Shown: positions 43,842-55,374, numbered from the stretch's first letter. The stretch is DNA of 64,000 nt from Clostridia bacterium (GCA_017414505.1 JAFQLQ010000045.1:36354-100353), one strand, 5' to 3'. The notes: generated from the sequence alone by a model not told the origin. A program made the numbers and translations.

Positions 43842-45422
43842 ATGAAGTCTAAATGTAAAAAAATTATTACCGGAGCATTGTGTGTAATAATGGTGCTTGG
43901 AATGGCAGGGTGCGGAGAAAAAAATGAAACCGTACAGAATGAGAAAAAAAACAGCTTTACCTATTGGGCAAATATGCCAGCCGGAATAGTTTCTGTATAT
44001 CAGTCAATGGGTGAAATAAAAATGTATCAGCAGATGGAGAAGGAAACAGGAATACATATCGAATTTATCCATCCTGCTGCAGGACAGGTAAGCGAACAGT
44101 TTACTCTTATGATGGCTTCAAGAGAATTTCCGGATTTTATAGAATATAACTGGAACTCTTATGCAGGCGGTGCGGAAAAAGCTTTGGAAGATAATGTTAT
44201 AATAAAACTTAACGATCTTTTTGATTCAGTTGCACCGAATGTAAAAAAGATGATTGAAAGTGATGAGAATTACGAAAAATTAGTAAAAACCGATAGTGGT
44301 GCTTATTTCTGTTTTCCTGCACTGAATACAGGTTCTTACCGTATTTTTGGTGGCCCTATTATCCGCAAAGACTGGCTTGATGAGCTTGGACTTTCTGTTC
44401 CCGAAACAATTGAGGATTGGGAAACTGTTCTTCGTGCATTTAAAGAAAAGAAAGGTGCAACAGCTCCCTTTACAGCAGATGCTTCATTAATGTCATCTTC
44501 CGAGCTTACAAATGCTTTCAATACTGCGTTTAATGTGGGTAAAGGTCTTTATATACGTGATGGAAAAGTTGTTTTCGGGCCTATGGAGAATGGATATAAA
44601 GAATGGCTTCAGCTTATGAATAAATGGTATGCTGAAGGTATTATTGATAACGATTATAACACCAATAGTTCAAGTGCAATTGAAGCAAAGGTTGCAAATG
44701 GTTATACAGGCGCATTTTTCGGATATGTTGGAGGTTCAATAGGAAAATACTTAACTATGATGAAGCAGCAAGATCCAAAATTTGATCTTGTGGGCGTACC
44801 ATATCCTGTTATGAATAAAGGCGACAAAGTTAATTTTGCAGCTATTGAATCAGATGTTCTTGCAGGTGCAGCGCTTTCTATTACATCTGCTTGTACGGAT
44901 CCTGAAACAGCGGCAAAATGGGCTGATAACTGGTACACAGAAAAAGGCCGTATGCTTTCTACCTTTGGTGTAGAGGGCGAAACTTATACTATGGTTGACG
45001 GAAAGCCTGTTTATACAGATACAATTCTTAAAAATCCCGATGGTTACAGTATTAGTGAAATGCTTCAGCAGCATTGTCGTGCTACTGCCGCATCTCCCGG
45101 ATTTAATACAGAAGATGAATATCTGGAACAGTATTACGAATATGACCGTCAGAAAGAAGCTTTTAAAACTTGGTCAGGTGTAACTGAGGATGCCCGTAAG
45201 CATCTAATGCCTCCCATTACTCCTACTATTGAAGAGAGTGAAGAATTTGCGGCTCTGAGCGCAGATATAGATACTTATGTTTCAGAAATGGTATTTAAAT
45301 TTGTATGCGGAACAGAACCTATAGAAAATTACGACTCTTTTGTTGAAGAATTGAAAGAGATAGGCATTGAGCGTTACCTTGAAATTAATCAGAACGCTTA
45401 TGAGAGATATTTAAACAGATAG
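43842..45422 (+). CDS. Extracellular solute-binding lipoprotein (LplA-like)
   Basis: Sugar-capturing lipoprotein of the importer, 526 residues. Signal peptide with lipobox MAGC (Cys24), then a type-1 binding-protein fold: FTYWANMPAGIVSVYQSMGE, MASREFPDFIEYNWNSYAGG, IRKDWLDELGLSVPETIEDW and EAKVANGYTGAFFGYVGG. The length of more than 500 matches the LplA/YtcQ group for large oligosaccharides. AAAGGAG precedes ATG 43842. Confidence 0.92.
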   Translation: MKSKCKKIITGALCVIMVLGMAGCGEKNETVQNEKKNSFTYWANMPAGIVSVYQSMGEIKMYQQMEKETGIHIEFIHPAAGQVSEQFTLMMASREFPDFIEYNWNSYAGGAEKALEDNVIIKLNDLFDSVAPNVKKMIESDENYEKLVKTDSGAYFCFPALNTGSYRIFGGPIIRKDWLDELGLSVPETIEDWETVLRAFKEKKGATAPFTADASLMSSSELTNAFNTAFNVGKGLYIRDGKVVFGPMENGYKEWLQLMNKWYAEGIIDNDYNTNSSSAIEAKVANGYTGAFFGYVGGSIGKYLTMMKQQDPKFDLVGVPYPVMNKGDKVNFAAIESDVLAGAALSITSACTDPETAAKWADNWYTEKGRMLSTFGVEGETYTMVDGKPVYTDTILKNPDGYSISEMLQQHCRATAASPGFNTEDEYLEQYYEYDRQKEAFKTWSGVTEDARKHLMPPITPTIEESEEFAALSADIDTYVSEMVFKFVCGTEPIENYDSFVEELKEIGIERYLEINQNAYERYLNR

Positions 45423-45447
45423 AGCTTAAACAAAGAGAGGAAAATCT

Positions 45448-47754
45448 ATGCGTATCTTAAATAAGATATCCGAAAAAATAGGTTGGAGAATACGTAGTAA
45501 AAGGCAATATTATTTGTTGCTTGTAAGTTATGCTACCATTATTTTAATCACAATGCTTGTAAATCTTTTCGGAAGCGGAGTTGCACAACGTGTTCTTGAA
45601 AACGAAAGAGAAAAAGCCGATATTAGTATGATTGAAAATATACGGAGTAATATAGATGCGAATTTTGAAGATGCAAAGAAGTCTGCTTCAAGACTTCTTT
45701 CTTCAAATTCTGTCAAGGTTTATCAGAATGCATTTAATCTGGATATTGTCAGAAAAAATGATTTTGCACTTGATATTATTAATAATATTTCAAACTGCGT
45801 GGCAAACAGCAGTTTTGTGGAAAAATGCATAGTAGTGATTTCAGGGAAAGACAGCTGTTTTGATTCTTTCGGAAAAAGCGATACATTGCTTACTTACAGT
45901 ATGTATTTTTCCTCGTATTATTCATCTTGTGAAGAATGGCTAAATGATGTTTTTTCAAATCAGGCAAGCAGATTTTTAACTCTTGTTTCAAATACGGGAA
46001 AATCAACTCTGTTTTACATCGGTCAGGAGCCGTCATATCCGCAGAAATCTCAAACGGCTGTAATTATAGAATTTGATACGGAATCAATTGAAAGATATCT
46101 TAAAGAAATTTCATCCAGTTCTGGAGATAAAGTATATATTTTAAGTGGAAACGGAAAAGGATTGTTTGGATTTAATGAAGGTGATGCTTCGGGAGTATTT
46201 GAAGGTGAAAAAGGATCTTTTTTACATAAAATAGATAAGAATTATTATATGATTCACTATACTTCATCCTCAGTTGTTGATTTTAAATATGTTTACAGCA
46301 TTTTAAGAAACAGCTATGAAAAAACCGTAAATTTTGTTAAAATATGCTTTGTTTTATGCTATTTAATATGTATTCTTGCCAGCGGTATTTTAGCATATGC
46401 TTTCACAAATGCCAATTACAGACCGCTCAGTGCACTTCTTCGTAAACTGCAAAAAGGTGAGAATGCTGATAATATTGATTCTGAATATCAGTATATATGG
46501 AATTTTATTGAAGAACTGGAAAAAAACAAAAAGGAAATTGAAAAGAAATCCGATAAACAACAACGTGAACTTAAGAAAAATGTTATTTCACAGATTTTAC
46601 TCGGAGGTATTCGCTTAACAGATACAAAAAGTGAAGTGCTGCGTGCAAACGAAATAAATTTCTTTGATAAATATTTTCTGGTTGCTGTGTTTGATGTGCA
46701 GGAAGCAGGAGCAATAGGCGATGAGATTACAGATGATAATCTGGCTATGGTTCAGTTTTTAATAAAGAATGTATTCTCTGAGCTTTTAGAGGGCGTTGCT
46801 GTTACAAATTATTGTGAAATAAACGAGCTTTGTGCCTGTGTTATTTCCTTCAGAGAAAATTCCGGCTATGAAAATATAATAAATAAAGCGGTTTACACAA
46901 GTAATTTTCTTAATAAAAAGCTTAAGATTAGATTTAAAGGTGCATTTAGTCAGGTTACTGATGACATATCAAAGCTTCCCGAGCTTTATGAGCAAGCGTA
47001 TGAGGTTTCTAATTTCTGTCTGCTTGATAATGATAAATATATTTTTACTTATGATGAGCTTTTATGTGGCTCACGTCGTTATGAGTACAGTATGGAAACA
47101 CAGCGACTTATCACCCATATGCTGATTTCAGGTGATGAAAACGGTGTAATTAAAATCATAGAGAATGTTTTTAAAAAGAATCTTGGTGAACTGAAGATAA
47201 ATGCTTCGATGTTCAGACTTCTTGTTGTGGAAATGACTGGCACGCTTATAAAAAATCTTACCGAGAAGAATGACATGACAATAAGTGAAAACAACAGTTT
47301 GTGGACTATGTTTGCCTATGGTTTTAAAAATGTAAATCCCAATGAGGTTAAAGCTGAAATTATAAAATGTGCTAAAGAAATTTGCAGTGCAAATAATCAA
47401 AATAATTTAGAATTAAAAAATTACAGACTGGAAGAAATAAAAGAGTTTATTCATAAAAATTATTCTGATCCTGATATGAGCGTAAGTATGATTGCGGAAA
47501 TGTTTCACGTATCTCTTTATCATATATCCCGCAGTTTTAAAAATGAAATTGGTGAAGGAATGGCAGAATATATTCTTGGTTATCGTATAGAAAAATCAAA
47601 AGAGCTGTTGAAAAATACTGACGAACCAATAAATAAAATTGCTGTGAAAGTCGGATTTGAGGTTACAAGCTCGTTTAACAGAACGTTTAAAAAACACGTA
47701 GGAATTACACCAAAGCAGTACAGAGAATATGAATCGACAGGAGATAAAAAATGA
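45448..47754 (+). CDS. Membrane-anchored AraC/YesN-like transcriptional regulator
   Basis: A 768-residue one-component sensor. Membrane segment 1 (about residues 22-42), an extracellular Cache-like sensing domain (about 45-285), membrane segment 2 (about 297-320), a cytoplasmic linker with a coiled region, a YesN-type middle domain, and two C-terminal helix-turn-helix motifs (MSVSMIAEMFHVSLYHISR; INKIAVKVGFEVTSSFNRTF) ending GITPKQYREYE. Such proteins sense extracellular sugar, often through the binding protein, and activate the adjacent transporter and enzyme genes. The stop overlaps the next gene by 4 bases. Confidence 0.9.
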   Translation: MRILNKISEKIGWRIRSKRQYYLLLVSYATIILITMLVNLFGSGVAQRVLENEREKADISMIENIRSNIDANFEDAKKSASRLLSSNSVKVYQNAFNLDIVRKNDFALDIINNISNCVANSSFVEKCIVVISGKDSCFDSFGKSDTLLTYSMYFSSYYSSCEEWLNDVFSNQASRFLTLVSNTGKSTLFYIGQEPSYPQKSQTAVIIEFDTESIERYLKEISSSSGDKVYILSGNGKGLFGFNEGDASGVFEGEKGSFLHKIDKNYYMIHYTSSSVVDFKYVYSILRNSYEKTVNFVKICFVLCYLICILASGILAYAFTNANYRPLSALLRKLQKGENADNIDSEYQYIWNFIEELEKNKKEIEKKSDKQQRELKKNVISQILLGGIRLTDTKSEVLRANEINFFDKYFLVAVFDVQEAGAIGDEITDDNLAMVQFLIKNVFSELLEGVAVTNYCEINELCACVISFRENSGYENIINKAVYTSNFLNKKLKIRFKGAFSQVTDDISKLPELYEQAYEVSNFCLLDNDKYIFTYDELLCGSRRYEYSMETQRLITHMLISGDENGVIKIIENVFKKNLGELKINASMFRLLVVEMTGTLIKNLTEKNDMTISENNSLWTMFAYGFKNVNPNEVKAEIIKCAKEICSANNQNNLELKNYRLEEIKEFIHKNYSDPDMSVSMIAEMFHVSLYHISRSFKNEIGEGMAEYILGYRIEKSKELLKNTDEPINKIAVKVGFEVTSSFNRTFKKHVGITPKQYREYESTGDKK

Positions 47755-49589
47755 AAATTACAGAAAACAAAAAATTTTTATGTCAGATAATTTTACCTGA
47801 AAATCCAACTTTAAGAGAAAAATTTGCTGCGGACGAATTAAAAAAATATATTCAGAAAATCAGCTGTGCAGAGTTTGGTGAAATGTCCGGCTGCGAAAAA
47901 AGAATACTGATAGGTGGTCCCGAAAGAAACAAGGCTGCGAAAGAAATTATTACAAAAGAAAAATTTAATGAAATTGTTCCCGGCCCTGAAGGCTTTTTGA
48001 TCTATTCAAAAGAAAATGTTCTCTTGCTCGCAGGAAGCAACGATGCTATGGAAAGAGGAACAGTTTATGCGGTTTATGAGTTCTTGGAACGTTTTCTTGG
48101 CTGCAGCCTGGCGGTTTACAGTAAGCAGGGAGTTGATGCCGGAGAATTTATTCCGCAAACTGATATAATCGAAATTAAGGATATAAATTATGTAAAATCC
48201 TGTGCTGATGTTCCTTACAGAACAGCTATTGTGCAGTATGACAGTTGGGTTTCAGATCCAAATCACGAGTTAAACGGGCAATTTATAAGCTGGCTTTGCA
48301 AAAATCGTTATAACCGTATTTTAACTTGGGCGAGCATTTATGAAGGCTATAAAATCAATGGTATGCTTGAAGAAGCAAATAAAAGAGGTATTGTTTTCAG
48401 TGTTGGTCATCACGAATCAACTCAATTGTTTCTGCCGCCGGAAGGTAACAAGTATTTTCCGGAAAAATATTATGAAACTCATCCTGAGTATTATAAGCTG
48501 CTTCCTGACGGTACACGTCATTTCATGAAAAAAGGTGACTATAACGGACAGTTCATACTGTGTGCAAGAAACGAAGAAGGAATTAAAACCGTTGCCAAAA
48601 ACATAATAAGCTGGCTGGAGAAAAATCCTCAGGCAGACACTATTTGTCTATGGCCAAACGACGGAAACAGCACTTATTGTATGTGTTCCGAATGTCAGAA
48701 ATATTCCAAAACAGCCAATTATACATACTTTGTTGATTCGGTTGCAAGGCTTGTAAACAGTGTGAAGCCACAAGTTAAAATCGACCAGATTGCCTATGGC
48801 GATATACTGGATTGTGAATCTGAAAAAATATCATCATCTGTTATTATAGATGAGGCAACATGGCATTCCTGCGGATTGCGAAAGGTTGGAAAGCCGGATG
48901 GAAGCTGTCTTAACGGAACTGTATATGAAGATGTTATTTTAAAATGGAAAAATTCAGGTGCCGAAGTTGTTTACTATGATTATCTGATGGGAAATTACGG
49001 TGCTTTTCAGAAATGGATGCCGGTTGCGGACGAAATGCAGGCAATTTGCAAAAGATTTTGTGAAAAAGGAATAAAAGGGCTTGGTACGCAGTTTGAAACT
49101 TTTAATATGTGGAATAATGTTTTTAATTATTATACTTACGGTCGAACTGCATACGACACAGCACTTTCGCTTGCCGATAATATGGAACGCTTTTGTAAAA
49201 TTTTTGGCAGCGCAAGTGAAATAATTAAAGAGATCATTTTATACGGTGAAAATATTGTAGACGGACAATGTGATATAGAAAAATCCAGCACATATCTTAT
49301 AAAAAATATAGATTTAAGTAAAGTTTACACTTTGTATGAAAAAGCTCTTGAAACAGCTGAAACTAAGCTTGCAAGAAACAATGTAAGACTTATGAGAATG
49401 GTGTTCCGATATTCGCATCTTAAGGTTGAAAAAGATCAAAATCCTGAAAACGATAACGGCGAAATTTACTATATGAGCGAAAAATTTAACAGCTATCTAA
49501 GCGGAAAAGAAGGCTACGGAATAGCAATATGTGATAAGGATTGTATAAAAGGAAATTTTGAGCCGGATTATTGGTATGCTTTTGAATAA
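47751..49589 (+). CDS. DUF4838 protein with GH20b/GH67N-like N-terminal domain
   Basis: A 612-residue protein without a signal peptide. Residues about 1-130 are the alpha/beta domain found before GH20 and GH67 barrels (LREKFAADELKKYIQKI, RILIGGPERNKAAKEI, GTVYAVYEFLERFLGC). Residues about 135-440 are the DUF4838 TIM barrel (HPEYYKLLPDGTRHF, ICLWPNDGNSTYCMCSECQ), and the rest is helical. By analogy it is a putative cytoplasmic glycosidase acting on imported uronate-containing fragments; catalytic residues are not proven. A shorter paralogue opens the island. Overlaps the regulator gene by 4 bases. Confidence 0.8.
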   Translation: MKITENKKFLCQIILPENPTLREKFAADELKKYIQKISCAEFGEMSGCEKRILIGGPERNKAAKEIITKEKFNEIVPGPEGFLIYSKENVLLLAGSNDAMERGTVYAVYEFLERFLGCSLAVYSKQGVDAGEFIPQTDIIEIKDINYVKSCADVPYRTAIVQYDSWVSDPNHELNGQFISWLCKNRYNRILTWASIYEGYKINGMLEEANKRGIVFSVGHHESTQLFLPPEGNKYFPEKYYETHPEYYKLLPDGTRHFMKKGDYNGQFILCARNEEGIKTVAKNIISWLEKNPQADTICLWPNDGNSTYCMCSECQKYSKTANYTYFVDSVARLVNSVKPQVKIDQIAYGDILDCESEKISSSVIIDEATWHSCGLRKVGKPDGSCLNGTVYEDVILKWKNSGAEVVYYDYLMGNYGAFQKWMPVADEMQAICKRFCEKGIKGLGTQFETFNMWNNVFNYYTYGRTAYDTALSLADNMERFCKIFGSASEIIKEIILYGENIVDGQCDIEKSSTYLIKNIDLSKVYTLYEKALETAETKLARNNVRLMRMVFRYSHLKVEKDQNPENDNGEIYYMSEKFNSYLSGKEGYGIAICDKDCIKGNFEPDYWYAFE

Positions 49590-49721
49590 GACAAATAATG
49601 ATTGTGTTAATGCTGTAATAAAAAGAATATAACAGAAACTTTATCATATTTGGTCGGTTGATAATAGTTTGTTTATTCTTGCAGGAAGACTTTTTTAGAA
49701 ATTAAATATCCCAAATGACAA

Positions 49722-49773
49722 AAGGGGCAGCAGTCAATTTGATTTTTTAAAAATCAAGTTGCTGCAGCCCCTT
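49722..49773. terminator. Long imperfect hairpin downstream of prmA
   Basis: About 25-bp arms with two mismatches and one bulge: AAGGGGCAGCAG... and ...CTGCAGCCCCTT with a T/A-rich centre. On the minus strand it follows prmA by 5 bases and continues into CCCCTTTTG, consistent with terminating the heat-shock operon; it also blocks read-through from the island. Confidence 0.75.
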
Positions 49774-49777
49774 ATTA

Positions 49778-50680
49778 TTATATTCTCTTTTTAAATACAA
49801 TCGCAGTCCATCCGTCGTCCTCGTTTTCGTCAAAAACAACGAAGCCTTTTTCTTCGGCGTAGGAAACTACCTCGTCACGTCTTTCGGTTATTATTCCCGA
49901 AGTAATGAAAAGTCCGTTTTCTGCAAGGAAATTATCAATTCCGTTGAACAGCTCTTTTATAATGTCTGCAACAATGTTTGCGATTATAACATTGTATTTG
50001 CCGGTAATTTTCTTGAACAAATCGCCCTGAAGCACCTTTATTTCGTTGGAAAAACCGTTGAGTTCAACGTTTTCTTTTGCAATTTTAACTGCAAGCTCGT
50101 CAATATCAATAGCCGTTATGTTTTTGTTGCCGAAACGTGCTGCACAGATTGATAAAATTCCACTGCCTGTTCCGATGTCAAGAACATTGCTTTCGTTTGA
50201 AATGTATTTTTCAATAAATCCGATACACATTTTTGTGGTTTCGTGTGTTCCGGTGCCGAATGCCATTCCGCTGTCTAAAATTACAGGAAGTTCACCGTCT
50301 TTTAACTCGTATTCTTCCCATGCAGGAATAATTACAACCTTTTCACCAAGCTTAAAAGGCTTGTAATACTTTTTCCAGCCGTTTTCCCAGTCTTCAGCCT
50401 TTAACTTATCAACCGAACAGGAAAAACCATCAGAAATTGCTTTTTTGCGTATTTCAAGTGCTTCGTTTTCATCCTCGGTGTAGTATTTTACGTGTGCTTT
50501 TGTCATATCACGTTCCAGAAGCTTTTCATCAATGTAATCCCATCTTACCTGATTCTGATGTGTTATCATATCGTTGGGATCGTCAATATTAAGACTCCAT
50601 ATATCAAGATTGTTGAAAAACAGTATTCCTTCGTCAAGCTTATCTGCATCTGTTTCGAGCGTTATTTCATACCAGTACAT
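49778..50680 (-). CDS. prmA: Ribosomal protein L11 methyltransferase
   Basis: Methylates ribosomal protein L11 with S-adenosylmethionine. The 300-residue protein opens WYEITLETDADKLDEGILF, then PrmA motifs GMAFGTGTHETTKMC, the SAM-binding VLDIGTGSGILSICAARFG and the NPPY-equivalent YNVIIANIVADII. It is the last gene of hrcA-grpE-dnaK-dnaJ-prmA, a common Clostridial order. Its last 58 bases are duplicated 18.8 kb to the left in a prmA remnant. Confidence 0.95.
   Translation of the reverse strand: MYWYEITLETDADKLDEGILFFNNLDIWSLNIDDPNDMITHQNQVRWDYIDEKLLERDMTKAHVKYYTEDENEALEIRKKAISDGFSCSVDKLKAEDWENGWKKYYKPFKLGEKVVIIPAWEEYELKDGELPVILDSGMAFGTGTHETTKMCIGFIEKYISNESNVLDIGTGSGILSICAARFGNKNITAIDIDELAVKIAKENVELNGFSNEIKVLQGDLFKKITGKYNVIIANIVADIIKELFNGIDNFLAENGLFITSGIITERRDEVVSYAEEKGFVVFDENEDDGWTAIVFKKRI
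49781..49838. repeat. Direct repeat, right copy (prmA 3' end)
   Basis: Right member of the direct repeat bracketing the island, inside intact prmA; 55 of 58 bases agree with 30981-31038. Confidence 0.88.
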
Positions 50681-50690
50681 ATCAGTTACC

Positions 50691-51827
50691 TCAATTGAAT
50701 AAATCTTTAATAGCGTTTAAAAATTTGTTTTTCTTGGAGTGGTTCTGCGGTTCAAATGTATCTTTAAATTCTTTTAAGATGTCCTTCTGCTTCTGAGTAA
50801 GCTTTTTGGGAACCTCTATCTGAACAGTTACATATTGATTTCCCTTGCCGATTCCACGAAGATAGGGAATACCCTTGCCTTTTATAACAAACTTGTCGCC
50901 ATGCTGTGTTCCTTCGGGGATGGTAAGCTCAACCTTGCCGTGAATAGTGGGTATTATAGCTTTTGTGCCCAGCGCCGCCTCCGCAAAGGTAAGGGGTAAA
51001 TCAATGTAAACATCATTACCGATTCTTTCAAATATTTCGTGGGGCTTAATGGAAATTGCTATATATAAATCTCCGTTGGGACCGCCGTTTTTACCTGCTT
51101 CGCCCTCACCGCGAAGGGAAATTCTCTGTCCGTTATCAATTCCTGCAGGAATATCAACGGTAATTTTTCTTGTTTTTCTCTCCATTCCCGTACCACTGCA
51201 GTTGGGACAGGGATTTTTAATAGTTTTTCCTCTTCCTCCGCAGGCAGTACAGGTTCTTGTGGTTGCAAACTGACCGAGCACTGTTCTCTGAACAACTCTT
51301 TCCTGACCTGTTCCGTTACATTTGGAGCAGGTTTGAACGTCGGAGCTGTTTTTAGCACCTACACCGTTACAAGCCGAGCATTTTTCGTGACGGCTTACTG
51401 TAACCTCTTTATCTATACCGAATGCGGCCTCTGTAAAGGTAATTTCAACAACTTTTTCAAGGTCTCTGCCTTTCATTGGGCCGTTTCTTCTTGCGCCCTG
51501 AGAGGAGAAACCTCCGCCAAACATACTTTCAAAAATATCACCAAAACCGCCGAATCCGTCAAAACCTCCGAAGCCTCCGCCGCCGAATCCGCCGTTCTGG
51601 TCAAATGCAGCATGACCGTATGTATCATACTGGCTTTTTTTCTGGGGATCGGACAGAATTTCGTAAGCTTCGTTTGCTTCTTTAAACTTGGCTTCTGCTT
51701 CTGCGTTACCCGGGTTCATATCAGGATGGTATTTTTTTGCTACCTTACGGTAAGCTTTTTTTATTTCATCGGCAGATGCCGATTTTGAAACCCCAAGGAC
51801 TTCATAGTAATCTCTTTTTTCTGCCAT
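50691..51827 (-). CDS. dnaJ: Chaperone DnaJ
   Basis: Hsp40 partner that delivers clients to DnaK and stimulates its ATPase. The 378-residue protein has the J domain with HPD ([15 protein letters not shown]), a Gly/Phe region ([17 protein letters not shown]), four CxxCxGxG zinc repeats ([32 protein letters not shown]) and the C-terminal substrate domain. AGGTGA precedes the start. The lone C-terminal extension after [12 protein letters not shown] is short and charged. Confidence 0.97.
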   Translation of the reverse strand: MAEKRDYYEVLGVSKSASADEIKKAYRKVAKKYHPDMNPGNAEAEAKFKEANEAYEILSDPQKKSQYDTYGHAAFDQNGGFGGGGFGGFDGFGGFGDIFESMFGGGFSSQGARRNGPMKGRDLEKVVEITFTEAAFGIDKEVTVSRHEKCSACNGVGAKNSSDVQTCSKCNGTGQERVVQRTVLGQFATTRTCTACGGRGKTIKNPCPNCSGTGMERKTRKITVDIPAGIDNGQRISLRGEGEAGKNGGPNGDLYIAISIKPHEIFERIGNDVYIDLPLTFAEAALGTKAIIPTIHGKVELTIPEGTQHGDKFVIKGKGIPYLRGIGKGNQYVTVQIEVPKKLTQKQKDILKEFKDTFEPQNHSKKNKFLNAIKDLFN

Positions 51828-51853
51828 ATTTTCACCTCGTTAATATACGGCAT

Positions 51854-51880
51854 AAGGAAGCAGAATTTTTCTGCTTCCTT
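51854..51880 (-). terminator. dnaK-dnaJ intercistronic stem-loop
   Basis: A perfect 12-bp stem AAGGAAGCAGAA / TTCTGCTTCCTT with a 3-base loop between dnaK and dnaJ. There is no T run downstream on the minus strand, so partial termination or mRNA protection is likelier than full termination; it could lower dnaJ relative to dnaK. Confidence 0.55.
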
Positions 51881-51888
51881 AGCTTTTA

Positions 51889-53748
<1,860 letters not shown>

Positions 53749-53772
53749 TCATCCTTTCGATTTTTATCATTT

Positions 53773-54279
53773 TTAGTTTGCAACTTTAACCATTGCATAG
53801 CGAATTACTGTATCTTTAAATTTATAGCCTGTTTGCAGAACTTCAACTATTTCGTTTTCTTTATAATTGTCGTCCTCAATGTGCATTACAGCGTTGTGCA
53901 GGTTGGGATCAAAAATTTCGCCAACACCTGAAATTTCAGTAACATCCAGCTTTGTAAGAGTTTCTTCAAACTGCTTTACTGTAAGCTCAACACCTTTTTT
54001 GAAGTTTTCATCACCGTCGTGAGTTAAGGATAATTTAAGTGTATCCAGAACGGGAATGAATTTTCCTACCGTTTCGCCAACAGCATACTGGTAAAGAGAA
54101 TCCTTTTCTTTCTGAGTTCTTTTTTTGTAGTTATCGAACTCTGCCATTGTTCTCATTAATTTATCCTTTAATTCGTCTGCCTCGTTTTTTTCGGGCTCTT
54201 CGGAAACTTCTTCGGTTACTTCTTCTGAAATTTCTTCAGTTTCAACGGTTTCTTCGTTTTTGTTTTTGTTTTCATCCAT
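53773..54279 (-). CDS. grpE: Nucleotide exchange factor GrpE
   Basis: DnaK nucleotide exchange factor, 168 residues: an acidic disordered N-terminus (EETVETEEISEEVTEEVSEE), a long coiled-coil helix (LKDKLMRTMAEFDNYKKRTQ) and the beta domain ending in GYKFKDTVIRYAMVKV. GAGGTGA precedes the start. Overlaps hrcA by 8 bases. Confidence 0.96.
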   Translation of the reverse strand: MDENKNKNEETVETEEISEEVTEEVSEEPEKNEADELKDKLMRTMAEFDNYKKRTQKEKDSLYQYAVGETVGKFIPVLDTLKLSLTHDGDENFKKGVELTVKQFEETLTKLDVTEISGVGEIFDPNLHNAVMHIEDDNYKENEIVEVLQTGYKFKDTVIRYAMVKVAN

Positions 54280-55336
54280 TTTTATTCACCTCGTTGTTAT
54301 CATTTTCGGGGGCTTTTAAAGCCAATGTATTTATATTTTCTGAAAGGTATTCCAATGAGGAAATAACCTTTGAGTAGTCCATTCTGTTGGGCCCTATAAC
54401 GCCCATAACTCCGGTTACATTTTCGGATATTTTGTAGGTGGTTACAACAAGGCTTAACTGGTCTAAATCCTCATTGTCCTGCTCGTTTCCGATAACAACG
54501 TTTAAAACGTTGCCTTTGGAGTTGTTTTTAAGTATTTCCCTTATTTTCTTTTCATCGTGAATAAGCTCTAAGAATTTTTTTGCTTTTGCAACATCCTTGA
54601 ATTCGGGAAGTCCCAGAAGATTGGTTTCACCGCTTAAGTAGATTTCGTTTTCGTTCATTTCGTTTATTGTGGAATAAACAAATTCAAGAATATTTGCTAC
54701 CGCTTCATAGTTACCGCCAAGCTGCTCGGTTATAACTTCAAAATTCTGTTTGGTTATTTTATCAAGGGTGAGACCTGCAAGCTGAGTATTTAAAACGGAT
54801 TTTAAATCCGCAATAAAGTCAAAATCAACGGGAGATTTAAGCTTTATGGGGCGACTTTTTACAGTGTCTGTTTCGGTAACCAGAATTAAGAGGATATTGA
54901 AACTGTCCAGCATCATAAGCTCAATTTTTTTAAGGGTTCCTCCGCTGAAATCGGGAGAGGTGGCAATTGCAGTTAAGTTGGTGCTTCCTGCCGCAATATT
55001 TAATACCTCTTTAATATAATAGTCAAGTTCCTTTATTTTATGCTCCATTTCCGCTTTAAGACGGGCAACCTCTTCCATTGAAACCATGTATTTTTTCATC
55101 AGGCTGTCAACATAAGTGCGGTACCCAAGCTCGGAGGGAACACGCCCTGAGGAAGTGTGGGTTTTTACTAAGTATCCAAGCTCCTCCAAATCGGCAAGTT
55201 CGTTTCTTATGGTTGCCGAGGAAAGCTCGGGATGGTGGTTTTTAGCAATGTGGGTTGAACCGACAGGCTCAGCAAAAGTGATGTAATCATCAACAACAGC
55301 TTTAAGAATTTTTTGTTTTCTTTCGCTTAATTCCAC
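54272..55336 (-). CDS. hrcA: Heat-inducible transcription repressor HrcA
   Basis: Represses the operon by binding CIRCE. The 354-residue protein has the winged-helix N-terminus (RKQKILKAVVDDYITFAEPV, SSATIRNELADLEELGYL), a GAF-like middle and the C-terminal VMGVIGPNRMDYSKVISSLE. It uses a GTG start preceded by GGAG. A CIRCE palindrome lies 39 bases upstream, confirming autoregulation. Confidence 0.97.
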   Translation of the reverse strand: MELSERKQKILKAVVDDYITFAEPVGSTHIAKNHHPELSSATIRNELADLEELGYLVKTHTSSGRVPSELGYRTYVDSLMKKYMVSMEEVARLKAEMEHKIKELDYYIKEVLNIAAGSTNLTAIATSPDFSGGTLKKIELMMLDSFNILLILVTETDTVKSRPIKLKSPVDFDFIADLKSVLNTQLAGLTLDKITKQNFEVITEQLGGNYEAVANILEFVYSTINEMNENEIYLSGETNLLGLPEFKDVAKAKKFLELIHDEKKIREILKNNSKGNVLNVVIGNEQDNEDLDQLSLVVTTYKISENVTGVMGVIGPNRMDYSKVISSLEYLSENINTLALKAPENDNNEVNKNG

Positions 55337-55374
55337 ACTACCAACTCCTTTTTAGCAATCAAACCTTTCAAGTG

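Noticed and set aside
51333..51788. 151-codon open frame on the plus strand inside dnaJ
   Set aside because: Opposite-strand shadow of a highly conserved gene.
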